Source: Moniliella sp. 'wahieum' (taxonomy: Eukaryota; Basidiomycota; Moniliellomycetes; Moniliellales; Moniliellaceae). Taken from it: a stretch of 64,000 nt of DNA. The stretch covers positions 248,001 to 312,000 of the forward strand of contig RSEE01000052.1 of assembly GCA_003971905.1 (NCBI GenBank). The letters run 5' to 3'. Shown one piece after another: positions 1 to 10,916 of the stretch. The notes beneath the pieces were generated by a model. It had not been told where the DNA came from. It saw only the letters and a list, made by a program, of their open reading frames with translations, and did not search any database. The position numbers and the translations under genes were made by a program. Position 1 is the stretch's first letter. Every line of letters starts with the position of its first letter.

Positions 1-342
1 GGAGGGCTGCCTGCTTTTTGAACCCCAACCAACCCCACCCCCCGTACCAATGCCAATGCAAGTTGACAGCGCTCGATGTATTAGTCCAGAAGAATACGTG
101 CCTCTGCTCTTCGGTGCCCATCCAGCTGCGTCCGATCGTACAGACGACAAATTGTAGAATGAAAAGGAATTATAGTATGCACGTGCCCATGTGAGTGCCG
201 CCTTCCCTCAGGCCCAGGTGCAGAGCGGAACAGACACTGGTTGGTGTCACGGTTATATTAACCGCGCTAGCGAAGAGGCCGATAAGGCCTGGTCCGCTCC
301 AGGTGAACAGGTTCGCATGTGTAGCTCGTAGAGTGTGTGGTT
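1..342. other. Intergenic, no gene seen
   Basis: This is the 3' flank of the aminotransferase gene that reads leftward. Only short overlapping open frames are present, and none resembles a known family. Confidence 0.5.
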
Positions 343-1840
343 TCATGCCAGCTCCAGGCCCGCTGCGGCCCAGGTCTCGAGCACCGACTCGCGCAGCCGT
401 TGCAAGCCCTTCTCCACCAGGTCGAGGGGCACAATGGAAAAGGAGATGCGCACATGTGCGCTCGGGTCCTCCACGCCCGGGGTAAATGCGTAGCCTGGGA
501 CGGCCAAGACACCCTTATCGCGAGCCACTTTTTCAATCAAAATTTTGGAGTCGCCAATCTTGCTGGCAGGGGTAGGGGGCAGACGCAGTTTAAGGAAGTA
601 GAACATGCCAGCCGAGGGCACAACCCAAGTGGCCACAGACACTTGCTTTCCATCGCCGCCACTGCCCAGCACCTTCTCCAACGCCGCCTCGACAAAGTTG
701 CGTCGCTCGAGATAAAAGTGGGCAACCTTGTCGCAATGAACAAGGAAGGTATCGAACCCCCAGTGCTGTAGGATGGTTTGGACAACGGCCTGCGCCGTGT
801 ACGACGGCTGGAGTTGGTAGGTGCCGGTAACGAGCTCCATCGCCTTGATCAAAGGTGCAGGGCCGGTAGCGACGCCGATACGCATGCCTGCAGCCATGAT
901 CTTACTAAAGGAGTCAAAGCGCAACACGCGCCCATCCCCCCAGGTCGTGACCTGTTCTTGTTCAAGGGCAAGGTAACTCTTCGGGCGCGGGCGGACGAGT
1001 CTTGCCCCAAGCCGTCAAAGGAGAGGAAATAGTACGGATCGTCCTCCAAAAGGAGCAGTCCAAACTCGCGGGTAATGGACAAGATCTCCCGCCTACGCTC
1101 CTCGTCCGCCGTGGCACCACTGGGATTGCCGCCAGTGGGAATGGTGTAGAGCACCTTGGGGAAGCGCATCCCTTTCGACTTGGGGTGACTGTTCCACTGC
1201 TCCAATGTGGTGCGAAGCGCGCGGGGCTCCAGCCTCGGGCATCAGTGGGGACGCTATACAACTGGTTACCCAACAGTGCCGCGGCGCCCGTAGCCTCACT
1301 GAAGATAGACATTAGCTGTGGGTAAACTGATACAGGGAAAGCACATACGGGAACGTAGGACCTTCCACGAGCAGCGTGTCGCCCGGATCGGTGAGGACAA
1401 TCATCACTTTGCAAATCAAGTCTTGGGAACCGTTGCCTGTCATGGTGGCCCAAGGCGTGTGGACGCCGGGGTTGTGCGGGTCAAAGTCAGGCTTGGCATG
1501 GAGTTTCTTCTGGTATCCATGCAGGGTTTTGACGAGCGAAGGCAAGCCGGCCGACATGCCGTACTGCAGGCTGCTTTCTAGGTCCTCAGGGAAACGCGCA
1601 ACTTGTCCGGGACGCCGGTGTGTGGGTTGGTGACGTCGACGCACATGCCGCGCACGGAAAGGCGCCCGGGTTGGGCTTGCCGGCCAAGAAGGAAACCATG
1701 CCGGGCACCTGCTCGTAGGGGAACAGACCGCGGATCGCAGGCGAGGGCCATGCGTTGAGCACCGCACTCATCCACGTGCTGGCATAGTCGACATGGGGGG
1801 AGGGGGTGGTGTGGGGAGGAGCACTGTGTGCGACGGGCAT
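343..1840 (-). CDS. Aro8-type PLP aminotransferase (aromatic / 2-aminoadipate), frame-broken
   Basis: Fold-type I aminotransferase of the Aro8/kynurenine-aminoadipate family, which moves amino groups between aromatic amino acids or 2-aminoadipate and 2-oxo acids. Read in order from 1840: a PGMVSF-GKPNP N-terminal motif, GLPSLVKTL, TGNGSQDLICK, DTLLVEGPTFPYVLSL, TIPTGGNPSG, LLLLEDDPYYFLSF, then SFSKIMAAGMRIG with the PLP lysine, then the small domain ending in LELA and a TGA at 343. About 500 residues, normal for the family. The protein is spread over about five reading frames (shifts near 1660, 1590, 1320, 1210 and 930) although homology continues across each one; I read these as sequence errors. 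The start at 1840 is the first ATG before the conserved N-terminus. It is divergent from the thioesterase at 2243. The exact substrate cannot be told from sequence. Confidence 0.85.
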
Positions 1841-2242
1841 AGTAATGGAGTGGATGGACTGGTGGTGGGGCCTGAGGGTCTGAGCGGGGAGCGGCTCTCG
1901 GCCAATAATATGGCAGCAACCCGAGTCACACGGTGACATGCTGACTAGTGACTGGCAGCGGACATTGATAAGTGGACAACACCCCCGTCTTTCTCCACTC
2001 GCCCCGAGGAGGCGGAATTCGAACGGACGCAAGCGCCGTCGGCAGGTTCCATCAATGGGAAAGTTGAACGTTCAATATTCAATGCCACGCGTCAAGTTTA
2101 GCATCTGAGATCGGAGATCTAAAATCTGGGACCGCTTGCCCACTCCCTTCGGTGCAACACGCTATCCCGCAATCCGCAGCCGAGCCAGGTGGGGACGTGC
2201 GGATTGCTGTTGCCGCTCACCACCTCCACCAACGGTTGTGCC

Positions 2243-3016
2243 ATGAGTGCCCTGAAGACCATCGTGATCAATCCCGCCTCAGGCGTGCCCACGGCCAGTG
2301 TCATCTTCGCACACGGCCTCGGGGACACGAGTGCCGGGTGGATTGATGTGTGTCAAATGCTGTCTCGTCGCCCGTCCCTGAGCCACGTGCGCTTCGTTCT
2401 GCCCACCGCCCCTGTGCAGCCGGTCACGCTCAACTTTGGCATGAAGATGACCTCCTGGTTCGACATCCATACTCTCGACGATATCCAGGGCAAAGAGGAC
2501 GAGGCGGGTCTTCTCAAGTCGCTCGAAGCTATCAAGGCCCTTGCGCAGGCCGAGGAGCAAGGCACCGGCACAGATGCAGCTGGCAAGATTGCCCGGGAGA
2601 GAATCGTATATGGTGGGTTTAGTCAGGGGGCCGCCTTGTCGTACCTCGCAGGTCTTTCTTCCATTTCGTTGGAAAAGCGCCCAGTGGCTGGATTCATTGC
2701 TTTGTCTGGCTGGCTCCCGCTCCGAGCCAAGGTCCAGGGCTGGTTTAAGGATGCGGAGGCTCCCCCCCAGTTGCCTGTGTTCCATGGCCATGGTGATGCA
2801 GACCCGGTGGTGCAATACACGTTTGGCCAGCGCTCCGTTGAGTTCCTCAAGGAAGGTCTCTGCCTCGGGTCGTTCCGTCAGATTGGCGATGGCCCGCGCA
2901 AGGGCCGGTACACCGGCGTCGATTTCCACACGTACAAGCACATGGCCCACAGCGCTTGCATGGAGGAGGTGGATGCGATCGCGGCTTGGCTCGAAAAGGT
3001 GGTGCCCAAGGAGTAA
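2243..3016 (+). CDS. APT1: Acyl-protein thioesterase 1, tandem copy 1 (intact)
   Basis: Cytosolic alpha/beta hydrolase that removes palmitoyl groups from S-acylated proteins such as Ras and G-alpha, and also shows lysophospholipase activity (family knowledge). 257 residues, slightly longer than the usual 220-240. An FAHGLGDTSAGW oxyanion region lies near residue 22, the nucleophile Ser127 is in GGFSQGAA, Asp187 in GHGDADPVV, and His236 in KHMAHSAC, so the triad is complete. The ATG at 2243 starts MSALKTIVINP, which matches the family start; the open frame runs 54 bases further upstream but that part is not conserved. No intron and no frame break. A second copy follows at 3847 in the same direction. 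Confidence 0.95.
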   Translation: MSALKTIVINPASGVPTASVIFAHGLGDTSAGWIDVCQMLSRRPSLSHVRFVLPTAPVQPVTLNFGMKMTSWFDIHTLDDIQGKEDEAGLLKSLEAIKALAQAEEQGTGTDAAGKIARERIVYGGFSQGAALSYLAGLSSISLEKRPVAGFIALSGWLPLRAKVQGWFKDAEAPPQLPVFHGHGDADPVVQYTFGQRSVEFLKEGLCLGSFRQIGDGPRKGRYTGVDFHTYKHMAHSACMEEVDAIAAWLEKVVPKE

Positions 3017-3846
3017 TTCACTACGTTTCCCTTGCTTTTGTGCATAGGGGGGAGGGGGCGGAGTAGTAGATGCTATTCCTCTGGCGAGATAAGTGTCGCC
3101 GAGATCTGAAGCCGTGTACTTCGCCACAACGTTCCAGCGCTAATCAACCCATCATCCTAGCCTATCTAGATGGTATTGTCGTCCCCATGCTTCTCTGCTA
3201 CTGTTTAGGCGATCCTCATTGTCTGCAAGTGGCCGCGGGATGAGTGGCGCCGGATCATTACAATGGAATGCATCAATATCTATCGCATGGGCGATCAAAA
3301 GGATGAGCCAGGTGAATATTGACACCTCTCGTGGGCGCACTAGGGCCAAAGAGCGTTCTGTCATCAGCGCTTGTACGGGTGGTCTGGTCCAGTGGATTAA
3401 GGCAGAATTCAGTAGCTTCATTGACACCACGCCATCATGGTACCGCCAGCGAATACATCGCCGGTGTGTGATGGCCGCACCCACTACTACGTGGGGCAAC
3501 AGGAATGCCAGGGCCATCGGTGCATCGGTGCAACAACACGTGTCGCATGTCAGTACATGTCAGTGCACAGTACAGTTGTCCTTGGGTTGCAGAGCTTACC
3601 CTTGGGCCTTATAACCGGCGTGGGCCTTATGGCCGGCGGGTCGCTGGGCAGGAAATAAACACGCTTAGCGTGCTGCGTTCCCGGGGGGTCGGGGGGGTCG
3701 GAACGGAATGTAAGGCGGCGCTGCTGTGGCATTGCGGCGCGCGGTGGTACAAATGGACGGCCCCCAATCTCCCTCGGCACACGAGTATTACAACCACCAC
3801 CTCTGTCTCTGGTACTCCCCCAATCGTGGACCCCACCTCTGGCCGC
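3017..3846. other. Spacer between the two thioesterase copies
   Basis: No conserved coding sequence on either strand. It must hold the terminator of copy 1 and the promoter of copy 2. A CCTTATAACCGG stretch near 3603 is a possible TATA region. Confidence 0.4.
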
Positions 3847-4621
3847 ATGAGCGTCTTGAAGACTCTTGTGATCAACCCAGCATCGGGAGCCCCGACGGCC
3901 AGTGTCATCTTTGCCCATGGCCTCGGAGACACGGGGGCTGGGTGGGTGGATGTGTGTGAGATGCTGTCTCGTCGTCCATCGTTGAGCCACGTGCGGTTTG
4001 TCCTGCCCACAGCTCCAGTGCAGCCGGTCACGCTCAATGGGGGCAGCAAGATGACGGCCTGGTTCGACATTCGCCAGCTCAACGTCTCCGACGGTAACGA
4101 GGACGAGGCTGGGCTGCTCAAGTCACTCGAGGCGATCAAGGCTCTTGCTCGGGCGGAAGAGCAGGGGACTGGTCCCGAATTGGCCGGCACCCAGATCGCC
4201 CGGAAAGGATCGTGTATGGTGGATTTAGTCAGGGTGCGGCTCGGCTTATCTCGCCGGTCTTTCCTCGGTGGTCAGAGGAGAAACGGCCAGTAGGCGGGTT
4301 CATTGCCTTATCGGGCCGGCTGCTGTTGCGGAGCAAGATCCAGGCATGGTTTGAAAATGTCGAGTCGCCACCTCTGGTGCCCGCGTTCCATGGTCATGGG
4401 GAGGCAGATCCCGTAGTGCAATACTCGTTTGCCCGAGTGCCGTCAAGTTTATCAGGGATGACCTCCATTTCGGACCCTTCCGCCAAATTGGCGACGGCCC
4501 GCACAAGGGTCAGTACGCCGGTTTGGAGTTCCACACCTACAAGAATATGGGCCACAGTGTTTGTATGGAGGAGGTGGAGCACATCGCAACTTGGCTTGAA
4601 AAAGTGCTGCCCAAGCAATGA
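3847..4621 (+). CDS. Acyl-protein thioesterase 1, tandem copy 2 (frame-broken)
   Basis: Close paralogue of the upstream copy. It begins MSVLKTLVINPASGAPTAS and ends EKVLPKQ with a TGA at 4619-4621. The catalytic elements are present: GGFSQGAA at about 4216, GHGEADPVV at about 4395 and NMGHSVCMEE at about 4545, but they lie in different frames. Compared with copy 1, one G is missing in the run near 4202 (CGG for CGGG), a further shift lies near 4235, another near 4268, and more between 4430 and 4540. It is either a decayed duplicate or, more likely given the same pattern in essential genes here, an intact paralogue with indel errors. The DADP motif of copy 1 reads EADP here. Confidence 0.8.
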
Positions 4622-4785
4622 TTCATTGCCTCGTCCTTGCGTGTGTACAAGAAATGCAGCATAAGCTAGACATCTCCTCATTGCAAGGGGCGGTGCAGCA
4701 AAAGAGTGGGGATAAAAACAGGTCAGCGCTAGTTCAGCCGAAAATAATAATGAGCAGGGAACAGATGCTTGAACGCCAGGTTGGC

Positions 4786-6241
4786 TCAAACGCCGGTGGG
4801 AACGACAATGGTCTGACCAATGCCAGACGTGGTAAACTCGTCGGGGTCGAGGCCGGCCTTATCGGCTTCCTGAGCCAGGACCAATTTGGGTTCGCTCGCG
4901 GGCTCAGAAGTCAACTTCCACACGCCCCAATGGATGCCAATCGTCTTGCGCGACCGCACCTCTTGGTGCATCTGGACTGCCTCCCAAGGCCCGATATGGA
5001 TGGGGGAGAAAGCCAGCGCGGGCCATAGGCACCGATTGGGATCATGCTCAAGTCGAACGGGCCCAAAGTTTCGCCTACCTCGCGGAAGGCAGGGCAGGTG
5101 GGGAGTGCAGCAATCTCTTCTTCGGTCGATCCTCGGGGGATTGAGCGATAACCCGTCTGAAGAGAAAATGTCGGAAGAAAGGGGGGATGGGTCAGTATCA
5201 ACGTAAAGCAAGGAGGATTCTGCGTACATCTCCAGCAAAGTAGACCTTGGCGGTGGGCTTGTCGTCCTGCAGTACCTCCATCGTAAACCCAGCCCATAAG
5301 GTCTTGTTGCGGTCCAGGAGTCCTCGAGAGCTAAAGTGTTGGGCGGGCACAGCCGTAACACGGACACGAGCACCATCATCGCGTTCGAGAATACGGGCCT
5401 GCCACCAGTCCAGCTCCGTAATCCCATCAGAAGGGAACCCAAGCGAAGCAAGCCAGCGCTTTGTACCCAGAGTACAAAACACGTGGGGAACAGATCGGCC
5501 TTGTTCCGGGTTAGCCTGGGCTAAGATGGCGGAGAGGGTCGCAACGTCGGTATGGTCATAGTGATTGTGGGAAATAACCAGAACATCAGGCCAGGCACCG
5601 GGAAGCTGAGCAAGCTGCTCAACTAGTGGGGCAACGGGTAAAGCGTGCGGGGCCGAGAAAAGTAAAAGGTGAGCTAGGGGCAGGGGGGGATAAAAAACGA
5701 GGTCAGTTCATCTCAGCGTGTGGAGGGGGGGAGGGGATAGGGGCTGGATGCTGGGGACGTACCAGCGGTGGGAAAACACTGGGTCGGTGAGAACAACGAG
5801 GCGCTTGCCCTTGCCGGTAGGAAGCTGGATGTGGCTGGCAGCGTGGCCGAGCCAGGTATAGATGATGTCGGTGGCTGCTGCTGCAGCCGACGGCGGAGGC
5901 TGGAAGGTGGCATCCTCGACTGGCGGGAGGGCATCGCCGCCGGGGAAGGGCGTTGGGTCGGCCGCGTCTGGGGATCGGGCGAGGGAGGCGGCAGCGATGG
6001 TGGGCAGGCCGCGCTGGCCGACGAGACCGGGGGGAGTGCCAGCCGAGGCCCAGGGCGATTTGAAGGAGCCATTGCGGGTGCGGTGGTGGGGCGGGGGGCT
6101 GGTGCGGTAGGCCGGGGGCGCGACGGAGGGCGCGTCGAGCACGGTGCAGGTGGGCATGGGGCTGGGCGTGGCGGCGGCTAGGGCGGCGGTGGTGGCAGTG
6201 GCGCGGACAAGCGGCTGGGCGAGGGCAGCAGCAGCACGCAT
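4786..6241 (-). CDS. NAPE-PLD-like metallo-beta-lactamase phospholipase, probably mitochondrial
   Basis: Zinc hydrolase of the N-acyl-phosphatidylethanolamine phospholipase D family; the yeast member Fmp30 is mitochondrial. Starting at 6241, the first 30 residues ([18 protein letters not shown]...) are Ala/Arg-rich without acidic residues, like a mitochondrial presequence. Then come [32 protein letters not shown], the metal-binding [10 protein letters not shown] at about 5560, [19 protein letters not shown] across intron 2, IPIGAYGPR, and [19 protein letters not shown] with TIGIHWG. It ends with a stop at 4786. Intron 1 is 5674-5762 (GTACGT donor); intron 2 is 5157-5227 (GTACGC donor) and restores the canonical FAGDTGY. 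Frame breaks lie near 5620 and 5020. An 18-base element shared with the GEN1-like gene lies upstream. Confidence 0.85.
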
Positions 6242-6930
6242 ACGTGGGGGCAGCGCCAGCTGTAACGGCCAGGCAAGGGGTAAGGCCGAGGCGCAAGAAG
6301 GGGCGCCTGCTGGGAACGGCGTATGTAGCCAAAACTAGCCAGACCCTTCTGGCTTTAAAGATCGACAGGCGTTGCCAGAAATCAGCGATCAGTACTGAGA
6401 TCAGCGCTCAGCCACCGACTCAACACACTCCGCGGCACGGCGGCAACCGGCCCTGTAGCAGCTTAAAGCTTAACCCCGGCGCCTCGCCCCAGCCCAGCGT
6501 GGGGGCAGGGGTGGTGCAAGGTGGTGCCTCCCTTCTTCGGCTCCTGCCGCACTCGGCCTGGGATCGATGATCGATGATCGGGGCGCAATCGCCAAGGACT
6601 TCACACGCCGGTGGGGGCATGTGAGAGCGGATGGTGGTTAAGCGCAATGGTATGCGCTAAGGGGTTTGCTTGGACATGAGGGGCAGTAGAAACTGCCGGG
6701 AAGATGGATGCGAATAGGGGGTCTGTATTTGGATGTACATGCCAGTAGTGTCGATAACTCTAGTGTACGCGACCTACTACGCCCTTGCCACTGTGCTATT
6801 ATGAGGTCTCCGCGGTGTGGACGGATTGACAAATGCGCTTCGGTCATTGAATGCCGATGGCCCCTCACTTGAATCGTGTTGCACGGGCAGGTTGGTTGGT
6901 GTGGTACCATCCGCACTATCCTCCTACACC
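6242..6930. other. Intergenic, NAPE-PLD upstream region
   Basis: No gene recognised. It holds the promoter side of the leftward NAPE-PLD-like gene, several ATCAGCG/CTCAG short palindromes near 6385-6412, and the shared 18-mer at 6568. Confidence 0.4.
6568..6585 (-). promoter_or_regulatory. 18-base element shared with the GEN1 upstream region
   Basis: The sequence TGATCGATGATCGGGGCG occurs here and again at 34882-34899, identical over 18 bases. Each copy lies about 270-330 bases upstream of a leftward gene start (6241 and 34615) in the same orientation relative to the gene. The role is inferred from position only. Confidence 0.35.
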
Positions 6931-7752
6931 TCATCTTGCATGTGACGCAGTCCGGTTCAGGACTCGGGTGCTGTGATGGCAAGCATAAGGGATGTCGTAC
7001 GGCATGAGCAGATGAGGCGGTCTGGCCCACCGCTGTGAGCCGGCAACCCAAATAGCCACCACCTCGATGGCAAACCACGGTAACTGCCTCAAGTAACTAC
7101 TACCTCGTAGCCGCCGGCGCCACCGCGGCCTCGTCCGCGGTCTCTCCCGGTCATGCTCGTCTGGCTGTGCGTCGCGGCTTCCGAAGGCGCCGGGATTGAG
7201 GGGGCCGAGGTTGTACTGGGGGACTTCCGTGTTGGAAGCTTCAAGTAGAGCCACCGCCTGGCGCACCTCGGCGTAGCTGCTGTTGCGATGGAGGTACAGC
7301 CACCCCCGATCGGTGACACCCGCCCGTAGCATTTGGGCCAGCGCAATATCGCACAGCTTGCTCTTTGATGCCATCTCGTACTGGCGTACTGCCATGGTGA
7401 ACTCATTCAGGTATTGGCGGCCCGAGTTGGTACCCATTTTGGTAGTGATAGCCTTTCTCAGTAGATCACAAATCTCAGTGTCTGAATAAACGCGTGCACC
7501 TTCATCGAGGGCGAGAGCGTCCTCCGCGATGGGAGTGGTAAGAAGTGAGGTCGAGGTTTTGAACCAAGACTCTTGCGCATGGAACCTCATGAGGTGCGAT
7601 ATCTGCTTATGCAGTTTAATGAGGCACTTGTGAACGGAGCCTGCAGCCGAAACATCATTGCGATAAAGGGGTAGCAATGTGGTCAGAACATCCATGTGGG
7701 TGGTACACGCGGTCAGCTGTGCCATGTACGTGCCATGCTGTTCGGCATGCAT
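6931..7752 (-). mobile_element. Gag-like retrotransposon remnant
   Basis: Open frame of about 270 codons. The first 190 residues look like a retroelement Gag capsid region: an N-terminal helical segment with LIKLHKQISHL, then YSDTEICDLLRKA, LNEFTMAVRQYEM, ALAQMLRAGVTDRG and a closing YAEVRQAVALLEAS helix. This is followed by an Arg-rich tract (RERPRTRPRWRRR) of the kind that binds nucleic acid. No CCHC knuckle, protease, reverse transcriptase or clear LTR is visible, so at best this is a fragment. It lies on the upstream side of the tRNA at 8587, where Ty1- and Ty3-like elements often insert. The call rests on overall pattern and could be wrong; it might be an unrelated hypothetical protein. 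Confidence 0.4.
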
Positions 7753-8586
7753 GGGGGGCGCATTGTCCCAAAGAATTTGGTAGGCATACTGGTAGTCGGA
7801 AACATCTCTGCGGCAACGTTAACAGTGGGTGGCGCTGCGCCCGCCGGGGGGATATAGGTATTGATCCAGGACATATCGATTGTTCGTCAAAGTTCAGGGA
7901 TTGGCGTCAAGAGGATTGCGACAGACCGGAGGAACCCATGGGATTGTGGGTAATGAACCTCTGGAGGAGTAGAACAATGCGATGTCGATGGTGGTGGTGG
8001 TTGGATGAGTCTAAAGCTTGCTGCCACACCCGTGAAGGAGACAGGGGTTCAAACAAGCCGGAGTATCACGTGGAGGCTTCGGAGGTCAAAATAAGGGGTC
8101 AAGCTTCAAGGGTGATAGGGCGTAGATATGGCGCCTTGGCCTACATACAGGACTGATGTGGGTTCTCATCGAGATTTTCGCAAACGGCGGCTCGTATACC
8201 ACAGCTCATCTTATAACATCTGACCGCTCTTTTGCCCTCAAGGCGAAGTCGAGTACTTCTCCAAATAGGTCTTAGGCTGCGTGGCCCCGTGTGTCGTTCG
8301 TCTTTAGGAGTTTCTCTACGTGGGGTGGTTTCAAGAGCAACTAAGAAGCACCCGAGCCCTTTGAGACGAGAAGAGTATAGCCGCGACGAGATGTGAAAGT
8401 GAATAGAAAAGACTCTTGTCGCACTTTGCCTCATCCGCGTCTCAGGCATTGGTACCCTCGTACAGGTGTTTCCAGACACTTCACCGCCTTCACGTCAACT
8501 CGGGTCTGTCCAGCCATTACTCCCAGCAGTGCATATGCCACGGTGATCAGAAAATGTTAAGACTTGAGCTAGGGGCTTAACATAAC
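7753..8586. other. Region between the Gag-like frame and tRNA
   Basis: No gene recognised. If the Gag call is right, the 5' LTR and primer-binding site would be expected here, but I could not identify a repeat pair by eye. Confidence 0.35.
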
Positions 8587-8668
8587 GGTTCCATATTGTA
8601 GTTGGTTAGCAAGTAGGATCTGATTTGATCAATTTCCTGAAACCTGGGTTCGAATCCCAGTGGGACCT
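8587..8668 (+). tRNA. tRNA, probably Gln, with a short intron
   Basis: The acceptor strands GGTTCCA and TGGGACC pair over 7 positions with one G-T wobble, followed by discriminator T. The T arm is CTGGG-TTCGAAT-CCCAG (5 bp). The D arm reads TTG...CAA around AGTTGGTTAG. A run of T follows as the Pol III stop. The acceptor sequence is typical of eukaryotic tRNA-Gln. The gene is 82 bases, about 9-10 longer than usual, suggesting a small intron after a CTG anticodon. The anticodon stem does not fold cleanly, so a base error or another identity is possible. Confidence 0.7.
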
Positions 8669-8674
8669 TTTTTT
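8668..8674 (+). terminator. Pol III T-run terminator of the tRNA
   Basis: Seven consecutive T residues directly after the tRNA acceptor stem. Confidence 0.8.
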
Positions 8675-8832
8675 GGCTGGCAAGAGTTAGGCAGAATCAC
8701 CGATCAATGTAGTGCAGCGGTCAGATTGCCGGAGACTGCGCGATGGCTCCAACCAGGGCACGCGCGTGGAACATCGACCGCGTTCTTTCCCATTCTTCTT
8801 GGCCCTTGTGCACCATCATCTGCCGATCGAGC

Positions 8833-10509
8833 ATGTCGTACTCATCCGATCCCCGCACGCTCTTTCAGTCGGGCGCAGCACAGGCGACGGGCGAGCGGCG
8901 AGCACAGCGTGCCCAACAGCTTGCCAGCTTCACTGCCCAGTCTGGCTGGCCCATCAGTTTGGGCCCATCGGCGTGCCCGCCGGCCACAATCCCTCGGGTC
9001 AGGTTTCCTCCCAACACACCCTCGACCCCCCCGCGGTGCCGCGCTGGACGGCGGACGCTTCAAAGCCCTCTCCATTGCCGCAGCCCCACGTGATGTGATG
9101 GCCGTAACCGAGGCCTCGGGCATCGTCCGCGCTGTGCACGCCATCTCGGGGGCCAGCTTGGCCACCTATCCGGCCAGTACAGGGCCTGTCGCGGCAGTGC
9201 TGCCCCTTACATCGGGACGTGCGCTGATGATCACATCGGGCTGGGACAAGTCGCTGCGGTTCTTTGCCCTGGACCACCTGTGGACGAGGCGTTTGCCCCT
9301 CCCCCACGCTCCGACACGTTGGTTCCTGCCCCAACGCCGCCGCCTCAACCGCCAGCCAAGGTGGCGCTTGCCAGGCCGATCCTTGTCCTTCCCGACGTGT
9401 CGGCGGACCTGGTCAAGGCGTTGGCCTGGGACCCAGCCACGAAGGCCGTCATCGTGTCAGCAGCGACGCTACAATCCGGGTCTACGATGCTGCTCCTCTG
9501 GTCGCGCTGCAAAAGATGGCCGCGAGTACATGGCGTGTGCTGGCGCAACCATGGGGTGGGCCGTCTGTTCCCCCGCCCAGCATGCCCAGGCCACCGCAGC
9601 GCTTCCTCTTCCCGTTCCGGTCGCCGCGTTGCGTCTTCACACCCGCCCCATCCTTGCCCTCTTGGTTGCACCCCCCAAGGTGCGGGGCAGTCGGACCCAG
9701 CGTGCCACTTTCTTTGCTGCCGACTCGATGGCCGGATCGGGGAGTACACCTTGGCCCGGACACAAATGGCGCGTTACAATTGAACCTGCGTCGTGAGCTG
9801 CGAGGCCACGAGACGGCGGTCAATGCCTTGTCAATCGGCGTGGTGGCGGTGGAGAAACCGAGAGCGGTGGGGCAATCCAATGAGGAAGCAGGAGGAGAGG
9901 AGGAAGTGCCGATCCGCATCCTTTGGTCTGCCAGCGGTGATAAGACTGTCCGTGGGTGGATTTTGGATCTCTTCCGGCCGGGGTGCGGCCTGGGCCTTGG
10001 GGCGGCCATGGTGCCGGACAGAACGGTCGTCAAAGGCGACGCCGCTGCCGGCAAGGATGCGCCGCTGTATGCGTCGTATGTGCTGCCCCTACCGGACGCT
10101 GGGCGGGCGGCGCTGATGCTGCCCATAATGGTGGGCGACGGAGATCGGTTGGCGGTGGTAACGGCTGGGGCAGATGAGGACTCAGGGTGTGGTCGGTGCC
10201 AGCGCCGGGCCCAGACCAGCTGGACACTACGCCCAGCGACCAGTGGCTGCGTCGGGTCGTACCTGCCCACTGGCACGAGGTCACGGGACTCGTGTATTGG
10301 ACATGGAGCGAAGTGCCTTACATTGTTCTTCTTCGGGCCTGGATGGCGTGGTGCGGCGCTGGAAGGTGGACGACCTCCTGGCCCCGGCCCCGATCCCGGC
10401 CCCAGCTCCGGCCGATCCGATCCCCGCCCCCCAAGGAGATCAGCCGGGAGCCTTTGGCATGACAGCTGATGAGGAAGCTGAGCTGGAAGCACTGATGGCG
10501 GACGACTAA
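8833..10509 (+). CDS. WD40-repeat protein, frame-broken
   Basis: Beta-propeller protein, probably a scaffold; the family within WD40 is not identified. It begins MSYSSDPRTLFQSGAAQ. Blade-like segments are visible in order: GRALMITSGWDKSLRFFALD near 9210, SADLVKALAWDPATKAVIVSA near 9400, LRGHETAVNALSIG near 9800, ILWSASGDKTVRGWILDL near 9920, VVTAGADE near 10155, VPAHWHEVTGLVYW near 10260 and SSSGLDGVVRRWKVDDLL near 10330. It ends in an acidic tail EEAELEALMADD with a stop at 10507-10509, a tail often seen in fungal WD40 proteins. At least five frame shifts break it (around 9045, 9280, 9500, 9780, 10180). The start is 165 bases after the tRNA. Confidence 0.7.
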
Positions 10510-10816
10510 GCTTGTTATTACCCCCCCCTGTGTCGGCGTCAGTTGTACACACACACTTACTTGGTCTGGCCATGATTGCATATGCAGATGCACCAGAGGT
10601 CGATAGGCGCCGATGCGATGGAGGTGGTAGAGATTATGAGAGCGACATGAGCTGTAGGCGCCATGCTGGTGGGTTGGGATCAGAGCGCGCGATGTCTCTG
10701 ACACAACTGGGTGGGGCAGCCGCTTTGGAAGAGGACTGATCTATACTACGGCGGTGCTCTCCAGGGCGGACAGTCAGAAATCAAGCCTAACGGGCGGGGC
10801 CCCCAGAAAAAGAAAA
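10510..10816. other. Intergenic between WD40 gene and tRNA-Phe
   Basis: Nothing recognisable beyond the 3' flanks of two converging genes. Confidence 0.4.
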
Positions 10817-10916
10817 TGTCGTGTCCCGGGATCGAACCGGGGACCTTGAGGAATCCTGAGGATTTGTTATTGAAGCACACTTCAATCTCACGCTCTCCCA
10901 TCTGAGCTAACCCGAC
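10817..10916 (-). tRNA. tRNA-Phe(GAA) with 27-base intron
   Basis: Read on the minus strand: acceptor GTCGGGT / ACACGAC (one G-A mismatch), TAGCTCAGATGGGAGAGC D arm, anticodon stem TGAGA / CCTCA, loop TT-GAA-G, then an intron of about 27 bases before T38, then the T arm CCGGTTCGATCCCGG and discriminator A. The intron begins TGTGCTTCAA, and its TTCAA can pair with the anticodon, as in other eukaryotic tRNA-Phe introns. Confidence 0.92.

Noticed and set aside
2279..3127. Long minus-strand open frame over the APT1 gene (282 codons)
   Set aside because: A shadow of the conserved plus-strand gene in GC-rich DNA; no family similarity of its own.
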